From: Myxococcales bacterium
Lineage (GTDB): Bacteria > Myxococcota_A > Polyangia > Polyangiales > Polyangiaceae
Length of the DNA stretch: 64,000 nucleotides
Direction of reading: 5' to 3'
Assembly (NCBI GenBank): GCA_025359105.1
Contig: JANYHK010000061.1
Coordinates: 1-64,000 of the forward strand
Part shown: one piece after another, positions 8,657 to 16,032 of the stretch
Layout of the letters: each line of letters opens with the position of its first letter
Numbering within the stretch: position 1 is the first letter of the stretch
Translations under genes and position numbers: made by a program
The notes under the pieces: generated by a model
Told to the model about the DNA's origin: nothing
Database searches by the model: none
The model's input: only the letters and a program-made list of their open reading frames with translations

Positions 8657-8917
8657 ATGAGAACCTTTTTGCCGTTCGGCGCCTTCGTCGTCCTGACGCT
8701 GAATACCTTCGCCTGCTCATCGACCACGCGTCCGCGGGAGCCCGAGTTGGAGACCGCGCAGACCCTCGAGTCCGGGGACTGCTCGACCGCGCTCGGGGAC
8801 TGCTACGTCGGTTGCCAGGGGCATGCGCCCACGCCCGAAGCGTCTTGCTTTACCGGGTGCGAACGGACTTTCCGGAAGTGCCTGGACCTCCCCGAGCTCG
8901 AGCAGACCGCGCAGTGA
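8657..8917 (+). CDS. Small Cys-rich lipoprotein
   Basis: An 86-aa protein starts MRTFLPFGAFVVLTLNTFAC and has a lipobox TFAC. The mature part contains five cysteines in a DCSTALGDCYVGCQG ... CFTGCERTFRKC pattern. AAGGG lies a few bases before the ATG, and an AT-rich stretch at about 8580-8605 may hold the promoter. It resembles the lipoprotein at 2548-2790. It is divergent from the kinase operon. Function unknown. Confidence 0.65.
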   Translation: MRTFLPFGAFVVLTLNTFACSSTTRPREPELETAQTLESGDCSTALGDCYVGCQGHAPTPEASCFTGCERTFRKCLDLPELEQTAQ

Positions 8918-9071
8918 TTCGAGCCCCCGCCGAGCCGGCGCCGCGCGTGAGCCTTCGGCGGCGACGAGAACGGCGAAACGGATCTTCGTGCCTCGGTGTG
9001 CCGCAAGGTGTGCCATCGCTGCTAGCGATTCCGCGGATTTGCAAAGGCACACAGGTTGCTCAGCAGGGCGC

Positions 9072-10544
9072 ATGCGCTCCCTTCTCGTCTTCACCGCTCT
9101 CTTCCCCCTCGTTGCCCTCGCGTGCGGCGGTCGCTACGAAACGATCACCGACGGCTCGAGCAGCGGGTCGAGCGGGTCGAGTGGCAGCAGCGGCTCGAGC
9201 GGATCGAGTGGCAGCAGCGGGTCGAGCGGTTCGAGCGGCAGCAGCGGATCGAGTGGCAGCAGCGGGTCGAGCGGCGGGCTGGTGCTCGGCTCGTACGACT
9301 TGATGTTCTCGAACGTCACGCAGGAGACCGGGGGCGGCCTGTTCGGAACGCCACCGTCGAGGGCGCACGCGTTCCGCGTAGACCTCATGCAGAACAAGGG
9401 GGCGCTGGCCGCGCTGGTCACCCCGCGCTGGGGAGGCCCTGCGTTCTACGACGTCGCGACCCTGGCAGGGAAGGTCCTGCTGACAGGCAAGGGGACGTAC
9501 AGCGAGCGCTTCTCGACGGACACCTGGGAGACGATCTCGCTGGCCCGCGACGCATCGGGCGCCCTCTCGGGCGCGTTCACCGCGACGGGCAACGAGCAGG
9601 CGAGCGGCGGAGACGTGATCGCCCAGGGCAAGGTGTCGGCGAGCGGGACGCTCAGCAGCGATCGCCTCGTCCCCGAGGTTCGCATCGCCGGGGTCTCGCC
9701 GATCGGACCGGACGGCGCCCTCCTACCTTGGGATCCCATTCCGCTGCGCTTCGCGGAGCCTCTCTCCTCGGGGGACAAAGCGCCGTTCTCGGCGTTCGCC
9801 ATCACCTCGACCGCGGGCAAGAACGTCCCCGTGGTCTGGGACGCGAACCCCGGCATCCCGGCGCCGTTCGTCGGCATGATCGTCGGCACGGCGCGTCGGG
9901 CCGACTTCGCGCCGGTGGGGTCGACGACGGTGACGTGGCCAAGCACGTTCACGGACTTCGCCGGCCACGGGCTTCCTCAGGTGAAGCAGCCGATCGCGTT
10001 CCTCGAGCTCCCCGTCGTCGCCAAGCAGCACTCGTTCGACGGCGACCCGATCACCGTGGGTACCTGGGGCGCCACCACGCTCCTCGGCCTGGCCGGCTCC
10101 GATCCCGCGTGCGAGAGCGGCGGGTGCGCGGAGATCGGCGAGTTCCTGGACGGCTACTGCATGTTGCAGACGCCGCGCCTTGGCCTCGCCGCGCGGCTCG
10201 ACACGAGCACAGCCACCGCGATCACGCTTCGCTACCGCGTGTTCGTCGAGGACCGCGGCTCGCCGCCGTACATTCCGGCGGCGCTCACGTTGCAGACGGC
10301 GTCGCCGGGCACTCCCGTGGTGACCTCCACGGTGACGCCCGTGTCCGGCGACTTCAGGAAGCTCGCGACGCCGTACAAAGGTCTCGCTTGGGCGACGGAC
10401 TGGGCGACGGCGACGGTGAGCGCGAGCGCCAAGGAGACGGGCCTGGCGCTCATCGCCGGCGAGGGGCCGAACAATAGCCCGTGCGGCCTCGTGCCCACAC
10501 CCTCCAAGGTGATCGTCCTCGTCGACACGATCACCGCCAAGTAG
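9072..10544 (+). CDS. Lipoprotein with Ser/Gly spacer and Ig-like region
   Basis: A 490-aa lipoprotein (MRSLLVFTALFPLVALACGG, lipobox ALAC). Residues 28-68 are almost entirely Ser and Gly in a repeated GSSG pattern, a flexible spacer that lifts the rest off the membrane. The remainder is beta-rich, with a central segment resembling bacterial Ig-like domains (PEVRIAGVSPIGPDGALLPW, then IPLRFAEPLSS). The C-terminal part has a Cys pair (DPACESGGCAEIG) and looks like a carbohydrate-binding-like beta fold, which is inference. The ATG at 9072 is chosen over the longer open frame because of the signal peptide. No enzymatic motif seen. Confidence 0.8.
   Translation: MRSLLVFTALFPLVALACGGRYETITDGSSSGSSGSSGSSGSSGSSGSSGSSGSSGSSGSSGSSGSSGGLVLGSYDLMFSNVTQETGGGLFGTPPSRAHAFRVDLMQNKGALAALVTPRWGGPAFYDVATLAGKVLLTGKGTYSERFSTDTWETISLARDASGALSGAFTATGNEQASGGDVIAQGKVSASGTLSSDRLVPEVRIAGVSPIGPDGALLPWDPIPLRFAEPLSSGDKAPFSAFAITSTAGKNVPVVWDANPGIPAPFVGMIVGTARRADFAPVGSTTVTWPSTFTDFAGHGLPQVKQPIAFLELPVVAKQHSFDGDPITVGTWGATTLLGLAGSDPACESGGCAEIGEFLDGYCMLQTPRLGLAARLDTSTATAITLRYRVFVEDRGSPPYIPAALTLQTASPGTPVVTSTVTPVSGDFRKLATPYKGLAWATDWATATVSASAKETGLALIAGEGPNNSPCGLVPTPSKVIVLVDTITAK
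9153..9275 (+). repeat. Ser/Gly-coding tandem repeat
   Basis: About 120 bases consist of imperfect copies of a short unit built from AGCAGCGG and TCGAGCGG, encoding the GSSG spacer of the surrounding lipoprotein. The period is a multiple of three, so gain or loss of units would keep the frame. Shorter versions occur at 14600-14665 and 43420-43470 in two other lipoprotein genes. Confidence 0.85.
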
Positions 10545-10553
10545 CCGCGCGGC

Positions 10554-11144
10554 TCACACCGCGATGAGGTGACCGGAGCGACGTGCCTTGGTCTTCAGAT
10601 AGGACGCGTTGTAGTGACCCGGCGAGATCGCGTGTGGAACGCGCTCGGCGATCGCGATCCCACAGTCCTCGAGCTGCCGCACCTTGTCCGGGTTGTTGGT
10701 CAACAGGCTCACCGAGCGGACGCCGAGGATGCGCAACATGCCGGCGGCCGGCGAGTAGTCGCGCTCGTCGTCCTTGAACCCGAGTGCGAGGTTCGCGTCG
10801 ACGGTGTCGAGCCCCTGCTCCTGCAGGTGGTACGCGCGGATCTTGTTCACGAGCCCGATGCCGCGCCCCTCCTGGCGCATGTAAAGGACGACGCCGCACG
10901 GCGCCGCACCGATGCGCTCGAGCCCGCGCTCGAGCTGCTCGCGGCAGTCGCACCTCAGGGAGCCCATGATGTCGCCCGTGAGGCACTCCGAGTGCATGCG
11001 TGTGAGGACGTTCGCCTCGCCGAAGACGTCTCCATGGACCAGAGCCACGTGCTCCTTCCTGTCGGCCGAATCGACGAAGACGTGAATACGGAAACGGCCG
11101 AAGCGAGTGGGAAGCTCCGCGATACTTGCGAGATCAATCGACAT
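10554..11144 (-). CDS. ribA: GTP cyclohydrolase II
   Basis: A 196-aa stand-alone RibA. It hydrolyses GTP to 2,5-diamino-6-ribosylamino-4(3H)-pyrimidinone 5'-phosphate, formate and pyrophosphate, the first step of riboflavin synthesis. The zinc-binding set is visible in HSECLTGDIMGSLRCDCR. The catalytic stretch MRQEGRGIGL and the GTP-contacting LLTNNPDK segment are intact. Length matches E. coli RibA and no RibB domain is fused. AGGAG precedes the ATG. It sits 166 nt downstream of the FAS1 gene on the same strand, so some read-through is possible. No FMN riboswitch was recognised upstream. Confidence 0.95.
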   Translation of the reverse strand: MSIDLASIAELPTRFGRFRIHVFVDSADRKEHVALVHGDVFGEANVLTRMHSECLTGDIMGSLRCDCREQLERGLERIGAAPCGVVLYMRQEGRGIGLVNKIRAYHLQEQGLDTVDANLALGFKDDERDYSPAAGMLRILGVRSVSLLTNNPDKVRQLEDCGIAIAERVPHAISPGHYNASYLKTKARRSGHLIAV

Positions 11145-11310
11145 GAGGACTCCTTGGTGCGGTCAGGCCGCACCCTCGACACGCAGCACGTCGCAATCTC
11201 CGCAGGCTCGATACGGTTTCTCTCGATCCCCTCCCTGCGCGAGGCAGCCCACTTCACGTGGCCGCCGCCTCGCCTGCGAAAGAAGACCGGATCGAGCAGG
11301 CGGTTCGTCG

Positions 11311-11841
11311 TTACTTGGGAAGAATGACGGTGTCGATGACGTGAATGACGCCGTTCGAGCACTCGATGTCGGCCTTCGTGACCTTGGCGCCGTTGATCAT
11401 GACGTTGCCGCCGTCGGTGTTGATCGAGACCTCGCTGCCCTGCACCGTCTTGGCGCTCTTGAGCTTCACGACGTCCGATGAGCCGACGTGACCTGCGACG
11501 ACGTGGAAGGTGAGGATGCCCTTGAGCTTCTCCTTGTTCTCGGGCTTCAGAAGGCCTTCCACGGTTCCGGCCGGGAGCTTGGCGAACGCCTCGTCGGTGG
11601 GGGCGAAGACCGTGAAGGGGCCAGGTCCCTTGAGGGTGTCGATGAGATCGGCAGCCTTCAGCGCAGCGGCGAGCGTCTTGAACGAGCCGGCTCCGACGGC
11701 CGTGTCGATGATGTCGCTCTTGGCGTTGGCGCTCGTCGGGGAGGCGACGCCCGGCTCGGTGGCGGCGCCGCCGCCGCAAGCGGCCAGGGCGAGGAGGGAG
11801 AGCGTGGAGGCGGCGAGGAAGGAACGAACGATGAACGTCAT
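11311..11841 (-). CDS. Single-domain fasciclin (FAS1) lipoprotein
   Basis: A 176-aa lipoprotein (lipobox LAAC) carries one FAS1 domain from about residue 42. The H1 motif region ([18 protein letters not shown]) and the C-terminal H2 region ([15 protein letters not shown]) are both clear. FAS1 domains act in adhesion and cell-surface interactions. The gene is divergent from a CarH/LitR-like regulator. Its promoter has TTGACA at 11910-11905, a 16-bp spacer and TACACA at 11888-11883, and is covered by 11-bp direct repeats also present before the FAS1 gene at 43323. It is thus a candidate target of the neighbouring regulator. Confidence 0.93.
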   Translation of the reverse strand: MTFIVRSFLAASTLSLLALAACGGGAATEPGVASPTSANAKSDIIDTAVGAGSFKTLAAALKAADLIDTLKGPGPFTVFAPTDEAFAKLPAGTVEGLLKPENKEKLKGILTFHVVAGHVGSSDVVKLKSAKTVQGSEVSINTDGGNVMINGAKVTKADIECSNGVIHVIDTVILPK

Positions 11842-11877
11842 GGCGGGTGGACCTCGTGTTGGAGTTGGTTTCTGCGT

Positions 11878-11931
11878 TCTCTTGTGTAGTCACTGTCCAA
11901 TTATTGTCAAGGATACGTCATGGACAAAATA
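11878..11931 (-). promoter_or_regulatory. 11-bp direct-repeat operator and promoter between FAS1 gene and CarH-like gene
   Basis: Read on the minus strand, related 11-bp units begin at 11921 (ATGACG), 11910 (TTGACA), 11899 (TGGACA) and 11888 (TACACA). The unit at 11910 is a perfect -35 box, and the one at 11888 falls where the -10 box belongs (16-bp spacer). The array also covers the ATG region of the divergent regulator gene, so it could serve both directions. CarH-type regulators are known to bind 11-bp direct repeats overlapping a -35 element. Assignment to this regulator is inference. Confidence 0.65.
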
Positions 11932-12879
11932 CAGGTGAGGCGCTATGTTCATTGCGTGCCCGCACACTTGGATTCGCGCCTGCGTGGCGCCGAGCCTGGC
12001 TACTCGATACGCGTCGCCTCGCGCCTCACGCAGATCGAACCGGACACGCTCCGCATGTGGGAGCGGCGCTACGGGTTTCCGGTGCCGATGCGGACCGCGG
12101 GCGGCAGTCGCGTCTACTCCGAGGAGGACGTCCAGACGCTCCTCCTCGTGCGCCGGGCGATGAAGGCGGGTTACCGGCCCGGTGAGGTCGTGGGCCGCAA
12201 GGCGGAGGAGATAGCGCAGATGATCGCGCGCAGCGGAGAGGTCGGCGCGGCGGCGCTGGAGCAGCCCGTACCGCTCGACGCCGTGCTGGAGGCGCTCTCG
12301 CACGACGACGCGAAGCAGGTGCGCGCCGAGATCAAGAAGCTCGCTCTCGTCCTCGGCCCCAAGCGTTTCGTCACCGAGCTCGCGCATCCGCTGACGCAGC
12401 GCGCGGGCGAGCTCTGGGCGCTGGGAAAGCTCGAGGTACGCCAGGAGCACTTGCTCTCCGAGTCCCTCACGACGCAGCTGCGGGTCCTGCTCGCGGCGTT
12501 CGAGGACGCGCAGGATGGCCCCAGCGTCCTCTTGACGACGCTCCCCGACGAGTCGCACGGCCTGGGGCTCACGATGGTGGCCCTCTACTGCGCGGTGCAC
12601 CAGCTCGTCCCGCGCCTTCTGGGCATGAACACGCCGCCCGATCAGATCGTGAGCGCCGCGAAGGCGCACGACGTGACCGCGGTCGGGCTCTCCGTCGTCC
12701 TGCCGCCGGATCCGGCTCGTGCTGCCAAGCAGGTGAAGGCGATCGCGTCCGCGCTGCCGCGCCGCGTGCGACTGTGGGTCGGTGGCCAAGGCGCGCCGCT
12801 TCTGGGCCTGAAGGGGGACGCGATCCGCGTCGTAAGCTCGTGGTCAGACCTCGACGAGGTCATCGCGTCGCTGAAGTAG
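11920..12879 (+). CDS. CarH/LitR-like MerR-family regulator with cobalamin-binding domain
   Basis: A 319-aa protein with three domains. An N-terminal MerR-type winged helix occupies about residues 25-95 (IRVASRLTQIEPDTLRMWER, then YGFPVPMRTAGGSRVY). A helical bundle follows to about 185, then a Rossmann-like B12-binding domain. The bundle has the CarH cap residues at CarH spacing: Trp166, then Glu176-His177 (LWALGKLEVRQEH). The B12 domain has DESHGLG, with His213 as candidate lower ligand, and a GG loop (VGGQG). The family represses in the dark with adenosylcobalamin and releases DNA in light. The residue after Trp is Ala here, where Thermus CarH has His132. AAGGA lies six bases before the ATG; a GTG at 11956 is an alternative start. 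Confidence 0.88.
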   Translation: MDKIQVRRYVHCVPAHLDSRLRGAEPGYSIRVASRLTQIEPDTLRMWERRYGFPVPMRTAGGSRVYSEEDVQTLLLVRRAMKAGYRPGEVVGRKAEEIAQMIARSGEVGAAALEQPVPLDAVLEALSHDDAKQVRAEIKKLALVLGPKRFVTELAHPLTQRAGELWALGKLEVRQEHLLSESLTTQLRVLLAAFEDAQDGPSVLLTTLPDESHGLGLTMVALYCAVHQLVPRLLGMNTPPDQIVSAAKAHDVTAVGLSVVLPPDPARAAKQVKAIASALPRRVRLWVGGQGAPLLGLKGDAIRVVSSWSDLDEVIASLK

Positions 12880-12931
12880 GGCTCGCGCGTCGCGGAGAGC
12901 GGGCAGCCGCACCGGTCAGGACGTCAGGACT

Positions 12932-14278
12932 TCAGATCTTGCGCTTCGCCTCGCTCGGCACGTTGGGGTGCTGGAGGATCATGTTGCGCAGGTGTACCTG
13001 CCGCTTCACGAGCGGCTGCCGGAGCATATGCGACAGGATCGACGGCGGCGTCGCGGGGAAGCGCGAGAACGACTGGATGAGCACGACCGACGTGAAGTTG
13101 CGGGCGCAGAAGAGCGCCGTGGTCTTCATGTCGATCGTCTGGCCGAGCAGGTGCGGCAGGACGCGACCCTCGGTGTTCCAGATGATCTCGAACTTCTCCT
13201 CGGGCGTCGCGCGCGAGAACTTCCCCTTGAAGAGACCCTTGGCCGTCGTGCGCGTTCGGTCGGTGACGTCGCGATCGATCGAGGCCTTGTAGATCTCGAG
13301 CAGCCGCTTCGGCATCAGAATCTTGCGCGCGAGGGCCTCGGTCAGCTGGAGGTTCCGGAGCAGCGCCCGCTGCACGCGCGCGTCCTTCAGGATCGAGACG
13401 CGCTCGCAGAGCGCCGTGAGACCGACGGGGTTGCGGTGGTGCTGGGCGATGAGGCGCGCGTGGTCGAGGCTCGCGCGGTCGTTCTCGAGGATGCCCTTGA
13501 TGACGTGCGGATCGGGATCGAAGCAGAGCGCAAAGAGATCGGCGCCGTCCACGAGGCGCGAGGCCTTGATGCGCTCGTCCGGCGTTTTCGAGTGCCACTT
13601 GGTCTCGAAGAGCTTCCGGTAGTTCTGGATCTCGTGCGGGTGGGCCTCGGTCGGATCGGTGACGTCTCCCTCGGCGGGGATGAGCGACGCGTGCTTCTGC
13701 TCTGCGCCCTCCTCGCCTTCCGGGGCGTCGGGATCCTCGTCGAGGTTCGCGAGGCTGTCGGGTCCGGAGTCGACGGGGCTGCCGTCGGAAGCGTCGCCCC
13801 AGTCCTCCTCGGGGGGGAGCTCGAGCTGCGAGTCGGGCGGATCGTTCAGCGTGGAGAGCAAGCGGTCGCCGGGGGCCTCCGGCAGGTCCTCGGCGATCCA
13901 CGACACCGGCGGCGGAGGGATCGCACCCGGCACCACGTCGACGATCTCGTCGGCGTGGGCGAGCGGCTCGTCGGCGAGCAGCTCGTCGAGATGGGGAACG
14001 CTGGGATCTTCGGCGACCGCGATCGCGCCGCGCTCGCTGAGGCGCGTCAGGATCTGTTCGACCTGAGGTGCCGCGAGGCCGGTGAGATCGACGATGTCGC
14101 GCACCGAGAGCTGACCGTCGACCCGGGACAGCACGAAGCTCTCCAGGCGCGACAACGGGGGCCCCGGCGCGTCGCCTTCGATCCGGCGCGGCGTCTTCTT
14201 CATCTCGAGCTTCCAATGTAACCGGCTCCGGCGGGCTGCCGGCGCCACTTTCTGGGCGGGTAGGTGCGATTCCGACAT
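12932..14278 (-). CDS. Winged-helix N-terminal protein with helical C-terminal region, function unknown
   Basis: A 448-aa protein. Residues about 30-85 resemble a winged helix (LESFVLSRVDGQLSVRDIVD, then LTGLAAPQVEQILTRLSERG). Residues 90-210 are acidic, Pro-rich and probably disordered. The rest is helical and HEAT-like, around LIAQHHRNPVGLTALCERVS and successive short helices. The start at 14278 (MSESHLPAQK) is preceded by GGAGGGAG; a second Met at MKKTPRR is possible. Proteins with this make-up are common in myxobacteria but I do not know a function. It is convergent with the CarH-like gene and divergent from the DUF4397 lipoprotein. Confidence 0.75.
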   Translation of the reverse strand: MSESHLPAQKVAPAARRSRLHWKLEMKKTPRRIEGDAPGPPLSRLESFVLSRVDGQLSVRDIVDLTGLAAPQVEQILTRLSERGAIAVAEDPSVPHLDELLADEPLAHADEIVDVVPGAIPPPPVSWIAEDLPEAPGDRLLSTLNDPPDSQLELPPEEDWGDASDGSPVDSGPDSLANLDEDPDAPEGEEGAEQKHASLIPAEGDVTDPTEAHPHEIQNYRKLFETKWHSKTPDERIKASRLVDGADLFALCFDPDPHVIKGILENDRASLDHARLIAQHHRNPVGLTALCERVSILKDARVQRALLRNLQLTEALARKILMPKRLLEIYKASIDRDVTDRTRTTAKGLFKGKFSRATPEEKFEIIWNTEGRVLPHLLGQTIDMKTTALFCARNFTSVVLIQSFSRFPATPPSILSHMLRQPLVKRQVHLRNMILQHPNVPSEAKRKI

Positions 14279-14493
14279 CTCCCTCCCCACGGCCGACGGG
14301 CCGTACGCGTCAGCGAACCGTCCAGTTGCAAAAATAGTCGACCCCGGTGCATCCACCGGCAGGGGCCCGAACGAAGTGCTCTTCGGGTTGGCGATGGGGT
14401 TCCGCGGCAAGTTGCCGGGAATCGAACCGCTTCGAAGCGCGCGCGAGAGAACGCGGGCGCTCGCGAAGCCCTGCTTTGTCGTGGAGGACGAAC

Positions 14494-16017
14494 ATGAAAA
14501 AGTCGATTGGCCTTTCGTGCGTGGCGTTGGCGGCGGCGATCTCGGTGGGTTGCGGCGCGTCGGACAGGTCCGGCGATCCGTCCGGGCCGGGGGCTGGCGG
14601 CGGTGGCGGCAGCAGCGGAAGCAGCGGAAGCAGCGGCGGCGGGGGCAGCAGCGGGAGCAGCGGCGCGACGACGCCGCCCGGGCCCGCCGGTGACAACGCG
14701 CGCATTCGCGTCGTGCACGCGTCCTCCGACGCGCCCGCGGTCGACATCTACGCCGCAGGCGTCGCGACGCCGCTCGCGCGTGGCCTGTCGTACGGCGACA
14801 CCTCCGCGTACCTCGACGTGCCGGCCGCCACCTACCAGATCGAGCTCCGCGTCTCGCCGTCGACCGCGAGCGACTTGCCGGTGTTCGTCTCTCCGCCGAT
14901 CACGCTCGTGAAAGGGAGCATTCAGATGATCGCTGCCGCAGGGCTGGCGGGCTCTAAGACGGCGGGCGACAAGCTTCGCCTCCTCGCGTTCGACGACGGG
15001 CCGGCGCCGATCGGCCTCGGCAAGGCGCGCCTGCGCATCGTGCACGCGTCGGCCGACGCGCCCACCGTCGGCATCGACGTCGCCAACGACGATCCGTCGA
15101 AGCCGGAGCTCCCCGGCCTCGCGCGCTTCGCCGACCAGGGGGGCGTCGAGCTGCCCGCCGACACGGAGCTGCAGGTGGGCATCGACGCCGGCGGGAGCCG
15201 CGTCACCGCGTTCAGCGTCCCCAAGCTTCCCAACGGCCAGGCGCTCACCGTCTTCGCGACCGGGCTGGTCTCGAAGCTCCCGCGCGACGCCGCCGGCTTC
15301 GCGCTCCTCGTCGTCGGGCCGAACGGCACCGTCGGCTTCCTGAAGCAGAACCCGATCGTGTACGCGCTGCACGCCGGCGTCGATGCGCCGGAGGTCGACG
15401 TCTGCGCCGGCGGCGCGCGCATCATCGACGATCTCGCGTTCGGCAAGATCGCCGGCCCGCTGCAGGTGCCGGTGGGCGACGTGAAGCTCGACATCTTCGC
15501 GCACTCGGCCGGTGCCGGCTGCCCCACGACGCCGCCCGCCGCGAGCGCGAAGCTCACCGGGCTCACCGCCGGCGAGCGCTACCTCGCGATCGCGACGGGG
15601 TACCTCGCGCCTCCGTCCGGCGGCCAGCCGTTCGGCGTGCTCGCGTTCTCCGACGGCTTCACTGCCGACGCCGCCGCCACGCGCGCCCGCGTCATCCACG
15701 CGTCGCCCAACGCGCCGACGGTCGACGTGGGCCCCTTCGCGGGCAGCACGGTGACGCCCGCCGTGCGCGCGCTCGCGTTCGGCAAGTCGAGCGACGCAGC
15801 CGGCCTCGCGCTCCCGCCGCCCATGCTGGATCTCGGCATCACACCTGCCGACGAGAACACGACGATCGTCGGCAAATACGGCGTTCCGACCCCCGCCGGC
15901 ACGCGCGCGTTCGTCGTCGCCGCCGGCGCCCTCGGCCACGGCACGCGCCCGCTGCGCCTCGCGGTGATCGACACGTCGCCGACCCCGTGGACGGTGAGCC
16001 ACGTGTTCTCGCACTGA
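14494..16017 (+). CDS. DUF4397 repeat lipoprotein
   Basis: A 507-aa lipoprotein (MKKSIGLSCVALAAAISVGC) with a Gly/Ser spacer at about 30-60. Four DUF4397-type modules follow, each starting with a VHAS(x)DAP(x)VD-like strand: RVVHASSDAPAVDIYAAG, RIVHASADAPTVGID, YALHAGVDAPEVDV and RVIHASPNAPTVDV. The modules are predicted beta-sandwiches exposed outside the membrane; no enzyme motif is present. GGAGGACG lies just before the ATG. DUF4397 proteins are usually surface or secreted and have no proven function. Confidence 0.88.
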   Translation: MKKSIGLSCVALAAAISVGCGASDRSGDPSGPGAGGGGGSSGSSGSSGGGGSSGSSGATTPPGPAGDNARIRVVHASSDAPAVDIYAAGVATPLARGLSYGDTSAYLDVPAATYQIELRVSPSTASDLPVFVSPPITLVKGSIQMIAAAGLAGSKTAGDKLRLLAFDDGPAPIGLGKARLRIVHASADAPTVGIDVANDDPSKPELPGLARFADQGGVELPADTELQVGIDAGGSRVTAFSVPKLPNGQALTVFATGLVSKLPRDAAGFALLVVGPNGTVGFLKQNPIVYALHAGVDAPEVDVCAGGARIIDDLAFGKIAGPLQVPVGDVKLDIFAHSAGAGCPTTPPAASAKLTGLTAGERYLAIATGYLAPPSGGQPFGVLAFSDGFTADAAATRARVIHASPNAPTVDVGPFAGSTVTPAVRALAFGKSSDAAGLALPPPMLDLGITPADENTTIVGKYGVPTPAGTRAFVVAAGALGHGTRPLRLAVIDTSPTPWTVSHVFSH

Positions 16018-16032
16018 GGCGAGCCGAGAAGG

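Noticed and set aside
9153-9275. CRISPR-like repeat array
   Set aside because: The units are short, contiguous, in frame and encode Ser/Gly; there are no spacers.
11145-11310. FMN riboswitch upstream of ribA
   Set aside because: None of the conserved RFN-element segments are visible; only a weak hairpin between FAS1 and ribA was seen.
14200-16014. Long minus-strand open frame opposite the DUF4397 lipoprotein
   Set aside because: Arg/Ala/Gly-rich composition with no recognisable motifs; the plus-strand gene has a signal peptide, RBS and repeats.
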